From contig REDW01000059.1 in the NCBI GenBank assembly GCA_007693325.1, forward strand, positions 1-39,602: a stretch of DNA of 39,602 bases, in the 5' to 3' direction. The position numbers and the translations under genes are program-made. This stretch comes from Spirochaetaceae bacterium. Lineage in GTDB: Bacteria > Spirochaetota > Spirochaetia > DSM-27196 > PWMO01. Shown in pieces: positions 8,653 to 16,843 of the stretch; position 1 is the first letter of the stretch, and every line of letters begins with the position of its first letter. The notes below the pieces were generated by a model. It was not told where the DNA came from, ran no database searches, and worked only from the letters and a program-made list of their open reading frames with translations.

Positions 8653-9455
8653 TGCCTGCCTCCGGTTACCAGCTGCCGCTGCTCCAGAAAGGCTATCAAG
8701 GCATCCACTGCGGCCGCCGGGTCACCGTTGACCGCCACCCGTTCTCCGCCGCGGGCCACCTTTGGCCGCGCTATCTTCACCACCTTGGTGGGTGACCCTT
8801 TGAGTCCCAGCCTGGCACCGTCCAGATCGAGGTCGGCAGCTGTGAGCAGCGGCACTTCGGTCTGCCGGGCGCGTTTCTTGCCGCGCAGCGTCGGCAGCCG
8901 CACCGTTGCAATCTCCTTGACCACCGTCAGTAGTGCCGGTAAGGCCAGTTCCACCTGCTGGTAGCCCTCTTCAGTCAGGCGCTCGACGCTGATCCCGGCC
9001 TCGCTTGCGTGCGTGATGTGCGCTACGTAGGTTGCCAGCGGTACGTCCAGCCACGCGGCAAGACCGGGACCAACCTGCGCGGTATCCCCGTCTGTGGCAC
9101 GTTCTCCGGCAACAATCAGGTCAGAGCCGCCCATCCAGCGGATGGCGGCAGCCAGTGTGTAGGAAGTGGCCCAGGTGTCAGAGCCGGCGAACTTGCGGTC
9201 CGAGACCAGCACCCCGCCGTCACAGCCCATGGCGATAGCTTCCCGGATCGCCTTGATGGCCGCCGGGGGCCCCATAGACACCACGGTCACCGAGCCGCCG
9301 TGGCGCTCGCGCAGCCGCAGCGCGGCCTCGATTGCGTACAGGTCCAGCGGGTTAACCACCGCCGCCGCACCACTGCGGATCATGGTTCCGGTCTGCGGAT
9401 CCATCTTGACGTTGCCTGTTTCAGGGACCTGCTTGATCGGCACAATTATCTTCAC
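8649..9455 (-). CDS. etfB: Electron transfer flavoprotein beta subunit
   Basis: I place the start at the GTG at 9455 (protein VKIIVPIKQVPETG..., 268 residues). AGGAG lies 6 bases upstream, the protein then begins exactly like other EtfB proteins, and the predicted transcript begins only about 15-20 bases before it. The frame remains open to 9914, but that extension would lie upstream of the promoter and overlap the divergent exporter gene. The EtfB signature GERATDGDTAQVGPGLA is present. It is the first gene of the lactate operon. Confidence 0.93.
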   Translation of the reverse strand: MKIIVPIKQVPETGNVKMDPQTGTMIRSGAAAVVNPLDLYAIEAALRLRERHGGSVTVVSMGPPAAIKAIREAIAMGCDGGVLVSDRKFAGSDTWATSYTLAAAIRWMGGSDLIVAGERATDGDTAQVGPGLAAWLDVPLATYVAHITHASEAGISVERLTEEGYQQVELALPALLTVVKEIATVRLPTLRGKKRARQTEVPLLTAADLDLDGARLGLKGSPTKVVKIARPKVARGGERVAVNGDPAAAVDALIAFLEQRQLVTGGRQ

Positions 9456-9474
9456 CGGCTTCTCCTGGTACGCC

Positions 9475-9503
9475 AGCATACACCGGGAGGGTGATACAGT
9501 CAA
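9475..9503 (-). promoter_or_regulatory. Promoter of the lactate operon (etfB)
   Basis: On the minus strand, -35 TTGACT (9503-9498), a 17-base spacer and -10 TATGCT (9480-9475), close to consensus. The leader is short and contains only the AGGAG site. Two palindromes upstream, one covering the -35 box, suggest strong regulation. Confidence 0.65.
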
Positions 9504-9533
9504 TGTTTTATTGACAGTATTCATTGAATGCTG
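9496..9533. promoter_or_regulatory. Two overlapping operator-like palindromes at the lactate promoter
   Basis: Palindrome one is ACAGTCAAT-N5-ATTGACAGT (9496-9518, one mismatch) and covers the -35 box. Palindrome two is CAGTATTCATTGAATGCTG (9515-9533, one mismatch). They share four bases. This looks like a binding site for one or two dimers of a repressor or activator. The motif differs from the AT-rich repeats in front of DUF302, so the regulator may be encoded outside this window. Confidence 0.5.
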
Positions 9534-9608
9534 TTGGCGAATGCTGCTCCTGGCGCGGGATGGCACACGATCCTGCAAAGGCGGAGCTGTTACTGATCGC
9601 CGGCACCT

Positions 9609-9637
9609 TTGACAGGCCGCCGCCAACCGGGTAGAGT
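9609..9637 (+). promoter_or_regulatory. Promoter of the DMT exporter gene, probably giving a leaderless mRNA
   Basis: TTGACA (9609-9614), a 17-base spacer and TAGAGT (9632-9637). Only 9 bases separate the -10 box from the GTG start at 9647, so transcription should begin within about three bases of the start codon. Confidence 0.6.
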
Positions 9638-9646
9638 CCCGGAATT

Positions 9647-10570
9647 GTGATCCAAACCGACGCAAAGAGTTCAGCTGCCTACTTTGCCGCCGTTGCTGCC
9701 GTTCTCCTGTGGGGCAGCTCGTTTGTGGCCACCAAAATTGCCTTGAACAGTTTCTCCGCGGTAGCCTACGTAGTCTTTCGCTTCTCTGCGGCCAGCCTGA
9801 TCTTCGGCATGATTCTGCTGCGAAGCCGGCTGCCCCGGATTCCGCTGCAGAGCCATCTGCGCCTGGCGCTGATGGCGCTCTTTGAACCGGGGCTCTATTT
9901 TGTCTTCGAGACAACCGGGCTTCAACGGACTACCGCGTCCAGCGCGTCGATCATCATAGCGTCGGTCCCGGTAGTAGTTGCTGTTGCCGCGGCATTGCTG
10001 CTCAAGGAGCACCTGCCGCTGCGGGGGTGGCTGGGGGCGCTGCTGTCGATAGCCGGCATCATTCTGCTGTCGGTGTGGGACGGGGCAACAGGCCTGACAG
10101 AAGGCAGTGCGGTTGGCAACCTGCTGGTATTTCTGGCCGTCCTGTCCGCCTCTGGCTACATCATTCTGGCGCGCCATCTGTCGGCCTCGCTCAGTACACT
10201 GCAGATTACCGCATTCCAGGTGCTCTACGGCACCCTCTACTTCTCGCCGGGACTGGTGTGGCTGATCATTTCCGGACAGTGGCCCCGCCCCGACGCGGCG
10301 GCAATCGGGGCTCTGGTCTTCCTGGTTATCGGGGCAACTCTCGGCGCCTTTCTATGCTACAACTACTCGCTGTCGCGTCTCGGGGCAGCCAGATCAGCGG
10401 TGTTCCTGAACGGAATTCCCGTTGTCACGGTGGTGGTGGCCGCCGTGCTGCTCGGTGAGCGGATCTCCTACCACCACGGGCTGGCGGCAATACTGGTTAT
10501 ATTGGGTGTCTCAATTGCCAACCAGCCGCAGAAACGCGCCGCCCAGGCGGTTTCACCCGGTGTCGGGTAG
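9647..10570 (+). CDS. EamA/DMT superfamily transporter
   Basis: The 307-residue protein has about ten membrane helices arranged as two EamA repeats. Typical features are LLWGSSFVATKIAL in the first helix, the PVVVAVAAALLLKEHLPLRGWLGALLSIAGIILL stretch closing repeat one and the matching GERISYHHGLAAILVILGV closing repeat two. Members export amino acids, nucleobases or other metabolites; the substrate cannot be read from sequence. The GTG at 9647 starts just before the first helix. There is no proper ribosome binding site, and the promoter predicts an almost leaderless transcript. The exchanger gene follows after 3 bases, so the two are probably co-transcribed. Confidence 0.85.
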   Translation: MIQTDAKSSAAYFAAVAAVLLWGSSFVATKIALNSFSAVAYVVFRFSAASLIFGMILLRSRLPRIPLQSHLRLALMALFEPGLYFVFETTGLQRTTASSASIIIASVPVVVAVAAALLLKEHLPLRGWLGALLSIAGIILLSVWDGATGLTEGSAVGNLLVFLAVLSASGYIILARHLSASLSTLQITAFQVLYGTLYFSPGLVWLIISGQWPRPDAAAIGALVFLVIGATLGAFLCYNYSLSRLGAARSAVFLNGIPVVTVVVAAVLLGERISYHHGLAAILVILGVSIANQPQKRAAQAVSPGVG

Positions 10571-10573
10571 CAT

Positions 10574-11623
10574 ATGGAAGCACTGATACTGAACCTGATC
10601 GCTGATGCCTCGCTTGCAATCCTGTTTGCGGTGATTGCGCTCTCTCTGCTGGTGCTGACCAAGGGTGCCGACCTGCTGGTGGAACAGGCGGTTGCGCTCT
10701 CGGTCAGCTGGGGCGTCCCCAAGATGCTGATCGGCGCCACAATCGTCAGCCTGGGGACCACACTGCCGGAAGCATCGGTCAGTGTTCTGGCGGCGCTGCG
10801 CGGCTCACCGGGGCTGGCGCTGGGCAACGCGGTGGGGTCAATCATTGCAGACACCGGTCTGATCCTGGGACTGGCGCTGCTGCTGGGGCCGGTCCCGATC
10901 GGGCACGCAGTCGTGCGCAGGCAGAGCTGGATCCAGTTCGCCAGCGCTGTAGTGCTGGTTGTAGTCTGCATACCGTTCCTGCGGCTCGACACAATCCTGA
11001 TCGAGGGCGGACGGATGCCGCGAGCGGTTGGTTTTGTGTTTCTGGTACTGCTGGCGCTCTACATCTGGCGCTCTATCAAATGGTCCGCGTCCGCACAGCC
11101 GCCGGCAGGCGATGTCAGCCCTGTTGCCGCGCGCTCGCGAGCCGGCGCCGTGCTGTCGCTGCTGAAGCTGATTGGCGGGATAACGCTGGTAGTGGCTGCC
11201 TCCCAGGTTCTGATCCCCACCGTTGAACTGACCGCGCTGCGCCTTCGGGTACCCGAATCTGTCATAGCCGCAACCCTGGTAGCCTTTGGCACCTCGCTCC
11301 CCGAACTGGTAACGGCCGTTACCGCGGTGCGCAGGGGGCACGGTGACCTGGCGCTCGGCAATGTGATAGGGGCTGATATCCTGAATGTGCTCTTTGTCAG
11401 CGGCGCCGCCGCGGCGGCAACCCCGGGTGGCCTGCAGGTACCGCCACCGTTTTTCTATCTCTACTTTCCGTCGCTGATCTTTGTAGTCAGCGTACTGCGT
11501 ATCGGGATCTGGCGCAGCAAGACAGAGCTGCGCCGCGGCTTTGGATTTGTGCTGCTGGCAGCCTATATTCTGACCGTGGTAGCCGGGTACGTGGTCTCCG
11601 GCGTGCCGACAGCGACGCACTAA
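10574..11623 (+). CDS. CaCA family sodium/calcium-type exchanger
   Basis: The 349-residue membrane protein has about ten helices and both alpha repeats of the CaCA family. Repeat one reads GATIVSLGTTLPEASVSVLAALRG and then GNAVGSIIADTGL. Repeat two reads ATLVAFGTSLPELVTAVTAVRRG and then GNVIGADILNVL. The GTxLPE glutamates that bind the cation are present in both. In repeat one the usual GSNxxN segment has become GSIIAD, and repeat two has GADILN, so an acidic side chain replaces an asparagine in each half. This may alter ion selectivity (Ca2+, K+ dependence or another cation). The gene begins 3 bases after the DMT transporter stop. Confidence 0.85.
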   Translation: MEALILNLIADASLAILFAVIALSLLVLTKGADLLVEQAVALSVSWGVPKMLIGATIVSLGTTLPEASVSVLAALRGSPGLALGNAVGSIIADTGLILGLALLLGPVPIGHAVVRRQSWIQFASAVVLVVVCIPFLRLDTILIEGGRMPRAVGFVFLVLLALYIWRSIKWSASAQPPAGDVSPVAARSRAGAVLSLLKLIGGITLVVAASQVLIPTVELTALRLRVPESVIAATLVAFGTSLPELVTAVTAVRRGHGDLALGNVIGADILNVLFVSGAAAAATPGGLQVPPPFFYLYFPSLIFVVSVLRIGIWRSKTELRRGFGFVLLAAYILTVVAGYVVSGVPTATH

Positions 11624-11664
11624 GCGGCCGTCTCGGCGGCGTCACTCTCGGGTTGTTCTCCTTT

Positions 11665-11693
11665 GCGTACAGCTGCGTACAGCTGCCTACAGC
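11665..11693. repeat. Three tandem copies of a 10-base unit
   Basis: GCGTACAGCT occurs twice in tandem, followed by GCCTACAGC. It lies in the 79-base gap between the convergent exchanger and PRPP synthetase genes. I see no clear terminator hairpin in this gap. Confidence 0.6.
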
Positions 11694-11702
11694 GAATCGC
11701 GG

Positions 11703-12905
11703 CTAGCGCGAGCGGAAGACCTCGCTCACCGAGCGCGAATAGTGAACCCTGTTGATACTATAGCAGAAAACCTCGGCCAGGCTGTGCACCGAGAAGAACG
11801 GCAGCTCCACAAATTCGGCGGTCTGCGGAATACTGTTGGTGACTACTACGCGCTTGAGGTTATAATCGGCGTGCAGTTCTTCCAGCCGCGGCCGCGTGCC
11901 CGGCAAGCAGAGATTGTGCGACGCGGCCAGAAATACCTGCTGCACTCCCTTGTTTGTGACCAGTTCGCGCACCAGTTCCACCACGGTGCCGGCGCTGGCG
12001 ATCATGTCGTCGAGGATGATTGCGGTGGTCTTGCCGCGAAAATCCCCGATAATGTCGGTGATTATCGCTTCTTCCTGTTCCGGGCGAAACTTGCTCGCTA
12101 TTGCGGAGCTGACGTCCATCTCGCGGCTGAAATGCATCACCAGCTTGGTGGCGCCGGCGTCCGGGGCAACCGCGATGACCTCTCTGCGGCCCTTGAACTC
12201 GGCAAACTCGCGATTGAACATGGTCAGCGGATCCAGCATATGGACCGGCATGTCGGCGTAGAAACCGTGAATTTGATCAGAGTGCGGATTCCAGGAGATG
12301 ACCCGGTCGATACCCGCGGCACGCGACAGGTCCGCCATGAGCTTGGCCGTGGTAGGCTCGCGCTGAAACTTGGTTGGCTTGTCCTGCCGGGCGTAGGGCA
12401 GATACGGCAGCACCGCGGTCACCCGGTTGGCGCCGTGCTCGCGGAACGCGCGCGCAGCGATGAGCAGCGACATATAGTTGTCATTGACGACAAATCCCCG
12501 CTCGGGAGCCAGCAGTGCCTGGAACAGAAACACATCGGCACCGCCAACGTGGCGGGCCAGTCTGACCTTTGTCTCGGTGTCCGCGAAACGCTCGTCGATG
12601 CAGTCCAGAAAGACCAGCTGTTCATCGCGGCCGGTGCCGGCGAGGTGCTGTGCGTAGCACTCTGCAACCTGCTGCGCCATATAACTGCCGCTACTGCAGC
12701 CGGCAATCAGCAGTGGGCCGTTCTTGGACTCGATGCGCCGAGCCTGCTCATCGAAGAACTGCTCAGGGTAGATGAATACGGCATCACTCTCCAGACCGAA
12801 GTGCCGACCCGAAGCGTCGCCTCTGGAAGTCTCTGTGGTTTCCACTGTTTCAGCATAATCGACCAACGCCGACAATTCAAGCTGGGAGTTAAGGCGCGCA
12901 GGCAC
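11703..12905 (-). CDS. prs: Ribose-phosphate pyrophosphokinase (PRPP synthetase), long form
   Basis: The protein makes PRPP from ribose 5-phosphate and ATP. Core motifs are present: YLPYARQDKPTK with REPTTAK (ATP and ribose-5-phosphate region), NPHSDQIHGFY (the HxDQ site), DPLTMF, VIAVAPDAGATK, and the PRPP-binding loop IILDDMIASAGTV. At about 400 residues it is longer than the usual 310-320. The extra length comes from an N-terminal extension and an altered first segment (GPLLIAGCSSGSYMAQQVAE replaces the usual FSGNxNxxLA). The start is uncertain: a GTG at 12905 is the longest option, and no good ribosome binding site or in-frame ATG helps to choose. It is divergent from fabH. Confidence 0.87.
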   Translation of the reverse strand: MPARLNSQLELSALVDYAETVETTETSRGDASGRHFGLESDAVFIYPEQFFDEQARRIESKNGPLLIAGCSSGSYMAQQVAECYAQHLAGTGRDEQLVFLDCIDERFADTETKVRLARHVGGADVFLFQALLAPERGFVVNDNYMSLLIAARAFREHGANRVTAVLPYLPYARQDKPTKFQREPTTAKLMADLSRAAGIDRVISWNPHSDQIHGFYADMPVHMLDPLTMFNREFAEFKGRREVIAVAPDAGATKLVMHFSREMDVSSAIASKFRPEQEEAIITDIIGDFRGKTTAIILDDMIASAGTVVELVRELVTNKGVQQVFLAASHNLCLPGTRPRLEELHADYNLKRVVVTNSIPQTAEFVELPFFSVHSLAEVFCYSINRVHYSRSVSEVFRSR

Positions 12906-12939
12906 AGCCGCGACTGCCGCAGCCTTCTTCTGTCGGCCA

Positions 12940-12968
12940 TTGACCGAATAATGAAGTGGGCGTAGAAT
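12940..12968 (+). promoter_or_regulatory. Promoter of fabH, predicted to give a leaderless mRNA
   Basis: TTGACC (12940-12945), a 17-base spacer and TAGAAT (12963-12968). Five bases later comes the ATG at 12974, so the transcript should start at or within a base or two of the start codon. Confidence 0.62.
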
Positions 12969-12973
12969 TGCGC

Positions 12974-13960
12974 ATGATGAAAACAGGCATCACCGCAATC
13001 GGATGTTACGTGCCCGAACGCGTAGTTACCAATGACGAGCTGGCGCAGATGATGGACACCTCCGATGAGTGGATTGTGTCGCATACCGGGATCCGCGAAC
13101 GTCGCATTGTTGCCGAGGGCGAGGCCGCCAGCGACCTGGCCGTACACGCCGCCAGGACCGCGCTGGAGCGCCGCGGCATCGGAGCTGAAGATATCGATAT
13201 GATAATAGTTGCAACGTCTTCACCGGACTACCCGTTCCCCGCTACCGCCTGCCTGGTGCAGCACCGGCTGGGAGCCAAAGTCGCCGGGGCGTTCGATCTC
13301 TCCGCGGGTTGCACCGGGTTTGTCTACGCGGTTGAGACCGCGCGCGCGTTTGTGGAAGCCGGCAGCGCAAGGCGGGTACTGCTTATCGGCAGTGAAGTGC
13401 TTACCAGTATTGCAAACTGGGAAGACCGCAACTCGTGCGTTCTGTTTGGAGACGGCGCCGGGGCGGTGGTGATCGAGTCGCTGGACGGCGTGGCCGGCCA
13501 CCAGATCATGAGTTCGTGGCTGCGCTCGGACGGCGCCGGTGAAACCGCGCTGATTCGCCCGGTGAGCGGCTCCCGCAGCCCGTTTGACCCGCGCAAGCAC
13601 AGCGCGGCCGACCTTCAACTCCAGATGGACGGTAAGCGCGTCTACCTCTTTGCCGTAGACGCAATTGTGAAAACCATACGCACGCTGTGCGAGCGCGAAG
13701 GGATTCTCATCGAGGACCTTGCCTGGATCGTTCCACACCAGGCCAATCTCAGAATCATTGAAGCCGCCGCCAAACGGCTCAAACTGCCCACCGAACGCTT
13801 CTACACTAATCTGGAACGCTACGCCAATACCTCGGCAGCATCTATTCCGCTGGCAATCGACGAGATGATTGACAATGACCTGCTGCGGCCCGGTCAGTGG
13901 GTGCTGAGCGTGGGATTTGGCGCCGGGCTGACCTATGGCGGAAATCTGATCCGCTGGTAA
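12974..13960 (+). CDS. fabH: Beta-ketoacyl-ACP synthase III
   Basis: The enzyme condenses acetyl-CoA (or a branched acyl-CoA) with malonyl-ACP to start fatty acid synthesis. The catalytic triad is visible: C113 in LSAGCTGF, the histidine of IVPHQANLRI and the asparagine of YANTSAASIP. The N-terminus (TGITAIGCYVPERVVTNDEL) and the DTSDEWIVSHTGIRERRI segment are typical. I chose the ATG at 12974 (328 residues). An upstream in-frame GTG at 12956 lies before the -10 box of the promoter and cannot be on that transcript. There is no ribosome binding site. The gene stands alone, with no other fatty acid genes beside it. Confidence 0.93.
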   Translation: MMKTGITAIGCYVPERVVTNDELAQMMDTSDEWIVSHTGIRERRIVAEGEAASDLAVHAARTALERRGIGAEDIDMIIVATSSPDYPFPATACLVQHRLGAKVAGAFDLSAGCTGFVYAVETARAFVEAGSARRVLLIGSEVLTSIANWEDRNSCVLFGDGAGAVVIESLDGVAGHQIMSSWLRSDGAGETALIRPVSGSRSPFDPRKHSAADLQLQMDGKRVYLFAVDAIVKTIRTLCEREGILIEDLAWIVPHQANLRIIEAAAKRLKLPTERFYTNLERYANTSAASIPLAIDEMIDNDLLRPGQWVLSVGFGAGLTYGGNLIRW

Positions 13961-13969
13961 GCCAGGGCG

Positions 13970-15898
13970 CTACTGCAGCACAAACAGCAGCGCCGGTTCA
14001 AAGCCGCCGTCGTAGGCAATCCGCGTTGTCCAGACAGTGGTCCGGCCGGTGGCGCGCCAGCCGCGGCCGTCAACACCGCGCACCTCCAGGTCATAGCTGA
14101 TGCTGCGCCCTTCATCCAGAACCACTTCGCGGTCAAACGAGAGCTGTTGCCCGGCGCGAACGCCGCGGCCCTGCCATACCGGGCCTGCGAAGAGCTGCTC
14201 CTCGGTTTCCGCATCGCGGACGGTCAACCCGGCGCCCGTGCTGCCGTCAGCGGCACGCGCAAGCTCCTGTACCGTGAACTGGTTGCGGCCAATCCGGCCC
14301 GGAGGGATCATCGAAAAACGTCCGTCTACCGGCACCGGCGTTCCAATCTGCGGCCATTCTACACGTGGATTGCCGCTGAGAAGCAGAAATGGAACCTCTA
14401 CGGATGCAGTCTCGCCGGCTACTACGGCCCGACTGTAGTGCAGAAACGCTGCGCCGCTGGTGGGGATCGCTATCTCCACCTCTACCAGCTCACCGGCGCG
14501 GGCACCAGAACGCTCTGAATTCCAATTGAACGAGAGTAGCGGCGGGTTGTTGCCGCGCCGCTGGATATCCACCGCTACCGCCTCACTGATCAGCACGCTA
14601 TTGCTGCGGTAGCCGCGTACGGTGACAGTTGCCTGGTTGCGGATCTCATCGCGGCCGAGAGCCGCCGTTTCGCGTCGGCCCAGCTGCAGCGATGTAGCGC
14701 TGACGCTCAGCTGCAGCGCCGCATCCGGGCTGCGAGCGGCACCGGATTCCGCAGCAGGCTGCACCGTGGCCACTGGTGCGGGCGCCGGGGGTGGCGGCGT
14801 TTGCGCCGCGGGATCCGGGGCGGGTTCGTCGGCGGGTTGCACGCCTGCTGCCGCGCCGACCGGTGGCGCAGCACGGCGCACGTCCAGCGTGTAGCGCAAC
14901 GGGGTTCCGTCTTCCGCGCGCACCGCTATTACCAACCTCAGTCTGTCGCTGTCGCGGAACGCTACGGTTGCACCGCGCGGGCTTGCCGGATCGCCGGAGA
15001 CCGCCAGCGGCCTGCCGGCATCAGCGGGTTCAATACTGACCGAGGCTACGCTGCTCTGCGGTTGAGCGCGCACCACAATATCGCGCGCATCGTGAGCTGC
15101 CTCGGTGGTGTAATGCAGCCGGTCAAAGTCGAATGCCGGCGTAAGCGTTGCAGCGCCAACCGAGAGCGACTCAAGCGCCGGGTTGCGATCGGGTGCGGCG
15201 CGCAACAGTGTCAGGGTATAGCGCTGACGCGTCACTCGATCCTCGGCGAGAGTCTCGATCACGATTTCGCGTCGATCTGTGTGGTCAAACGCTACCGACA
15301 CGCTGCCGGACCCGGAGCGGATCAGCGTCCCGTCGATATCGATCCGCTGCAGATAGGAGCTCCTGGCGCGGGCGCCTATGCGCACGCTGCGGCTGGAGAA
15401 CGGCACCTCGGCACGGTAGGTAAAAACATCTGCCTGGAATCGCGGTTCAAAATTGACCGCGTTCTCCACGTGCAGCGCCGCCAACTGTGCATCCGTCTCA
15501 GCCTCGCGTACCGTTACGCGATACAGCCACGGCTCGTCGTCACCGGGTACCGCAACCGAGTACATGACCGGCACGCTGAAATCATTGGGCGTGACACTGT
15601 TGCGCTGTTCCACCCGCCGGCCCGAGGAAATGACGGCCACCGACGCTTCGGTATTGAGGCTGATAGTGGCCACCAGCGACCGGGTGTCGGTTCCGGGAGG
15701 CACCACCAGCTGCACCTCTTTGGGTTCGCGGCGCTCGTTGATAGCAGCGTCCACCGGAGCCGAAAGTGCGGGGTTGTGCTGCGGAAGAAACGAGAAGGTT
15801 TCGATTGGCCCACGACCTCGGCCAAAGAGCGTTCTACAACCGGTTGCCAGGCTCAGGGCGAGCGCTGCCAGCATCAGCGCAAACAGAACACGTTTCAT
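13970..15898 (-). CDS. Lipoprotein with cadherin-like beta-sandwich domains
   Basis: The 642-residue protein has a lipoprotein signal peptide ending LSLATGC with the lipidated cysteine at C21, so it is probably anchored in the outer membrane or the outer face of the inner membrane. Three regions of about 90-100 residues resemble Cadherin-like beta-sandwich modules; the clearest begins NPALESLSVGAATLTPAFDFDRLHY and ends in RYTLDVRR. A proline/alanine-rich linker follows, then a C-terminal region of about 250 residues that looks like beta-rich structure without a family I recognise. GGAGGT is the ribosome binding site. The stop is 9 bases from the convergent fabH stop. Likely structural or adhesive in the envelope; no enzymatic motif is seen. 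Confidence 0.7.
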   Translation of the reverse strand: MKRVLFALMLAALALSLATGCRTLFGRGRGPIETFSFLPQHNPALSAPVDAAINERREPKEVQLVVPPGTDTRSLVATISLNTEASVAVISSGRRVEQRNSVTPNDFSVPVMYSVAVPGDDEPWLYRVTVREAETDAQLAALHVENAVNFEPRFQADVFTYRAEVPFSSRSVRIGARARSSYLQRIDIDGTLIRSGSGSVSVAFDHTDRREIVIETLAEDRVTRQRYTLTLLRAAPDRNPALESLSVGAATLTPAFDFDRLHYTTEAAHDARDIVVRAQPQSSVASVSIEPADAGRPLAVSGDPASPRGATVAFRDSDRLRLVIAVRAEDGTPLRYTLDVRRAAPPVGAAAGVQPADEPAPDPAAQTPPPPAPAPVATVQPAAESGAARSPDAALQLSVSATSLQLGRRETAALGRDEIRNQATVTVRGYRSNSVLISEAVAVDIQRRGNNPPLLSFNWNSERSGARAGELVEVEIAIPTSGAAFLHYSRAVVAGETASVEVPFLLLSGNPRVEWPQIGTPVPVDGRFSMIPPGRIGRNQFTVQELARAADGSTGAGLTVRDAETEEQLFAGPVWQGRGVRAGQQLSFDREVVLDEGRSISYDLEVRGVDGRGWRATGRTTVWTTRIAYDGGFEPALLFVLQ

Positions 15899-15948
15899 GA
15901 GTACCTCCGGAGAACGGGGCGTGCTCCTATTGTAACGCGCTGCAGCGC

Positions 15949-16830
15949 CTATTTCCAGCGTTGGTCCGCCTGCCGCAGGGCGCGCGCGGCAGCGTCGTAG
16001 CTCATTGCGCCGAAGATCCGGCTGTGTACCGCGCCGTCTGCATCCAGCACCACGGTGGTCGGTGTTCCGCGTACGCCGTATGAGGCCGCCGCACTACCAC
16101 TGTGATCAAGCAGTACCGGAAAGGAGAGATCCCACTGGCGTGCATAGTCGCGCACCGTGTGCACCCCTGACTCACTGTTGGTCAGGTTAACGCCCACAAC
16201 GTGTGCCCGCCCGCTGAACTCCTGCGCCAACCGGTTCTTGACCGCCGTCTCGGCGCGGCACGGTGCGCACCAGGTGGCCCAGAAGTTGACCAGCACCGGA
16301 GCGCCGCGCAGCTGCGCCACGCTCAGTGTTGCACCGTCCAGTGTCTCCAGCTCCAGCGGTGGTGCCGCGTCACCAACTCGTGCCGCAAAACCCCCGGCTG
16401 CGCCTGCCGCGGTTGTCAGCGCCACGGCGCTGTAGAGCAGCAGCAACAGCGTCAGCGACGCGGCCAGCGTCAGCGCCGTAGCGCGTACCAGCTGAGCGGC
16501 ATCCGTGCGCCGGTAGAACTGCCAACCCAGATAGCCGAGTGCCGCCACAGATCCGATGACCACGCCCAGGCGGCCGCCGGACGCCCACAGCAGCAGCAGC
16601 GGCTCGCGGCGAATGGTTGCAAACTGAGACAACAGCGCAGCAGTTTTCCAGCTCAGCAGAAAGAGCAGCCCCGCTGTGGAGAGCGTATCGACCAGCCGAC
16701 GGCGAAGCGCGTTGCGCCGGTTGCCCAGCAGAACCCACGTTGCCAGCAGCCCTCCGCCGGCAGAGCTGAATATCAGCAGCAGTCGCACGGAAAGCACCGC
16801 ACGCCCAATCGTCAGCGCCTCGGGTATCAT
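15949..16830 (-). CDS. Membrane-anchored TlpA-like thioredoxin
   Basis: The 293-residue protein has four to five hydrophobic helices in residues 1-145 and a TlpA/ResA-like thioredoxin domain in the rest. The active site is W187-C-A-P-C191 in VNFWATWCAPCRAE, and the cis-proline loop is GVRGTPTTVVLDADG. Such domains reduce or oxidise extracytoplasmic thiols, for example in cytochrome or envelope protein maturation. The multi-helix N-terminal part is unusual for TlpA proteins and could carry electrons or only anchor the domain. The gene follows the rhodanese by 13 bases, and the two form an operon. The DsbD/CcdA-like protein at 565 is a plausible electron donor. Confidence 0.8.
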   Translation of the reverse strand: MIPEALTIGRAVLSVRLLLIFSSAGGGLLATWVLLGNRRNALRRRLVDTLSTAGLLFLLSWKTAALLSQFATIRREPLLLLWASGGRLGVVIGSVAALGYLGWQFYRRTDAAQLVRATALTLAASLTLLLLLYSAVALTTAAGAAGGFAARVGDAAPPLELETLDGATLSVAQLRGAPVLVNFWATWCAPCRAETAVKNRLAQEFSGRAHVVGVNLTNSESGVHTVRDYARQWDLSFPVLLDHSGSAAASYGVRGTPTTVVLDADGAVHSRIFGAMSYDAAARALRQADQRWK

Positions 16831-16843
16831 AGCTGAACGCCCT

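Noticed and set aside
9456-9914. N-terminal extension of EtfB by 153 codons
   Set aside because: It would lie upstream of the etfB promoter and overlap the divergent exporter gene. A GTG with AGGAG at 9455 gives the normal EtfB N-terminus.
11624-11702. CRISPR-like or regulatory array
   Set aside because: Only three 10-base tandem units exist, without spacers; this is a small tandem repeat.
11742-12965. Plus-strand open frame (407 codons) opposite prs
   Set aside because: Shadow of the PRPP synthetase gene; no motifs and biased composition.
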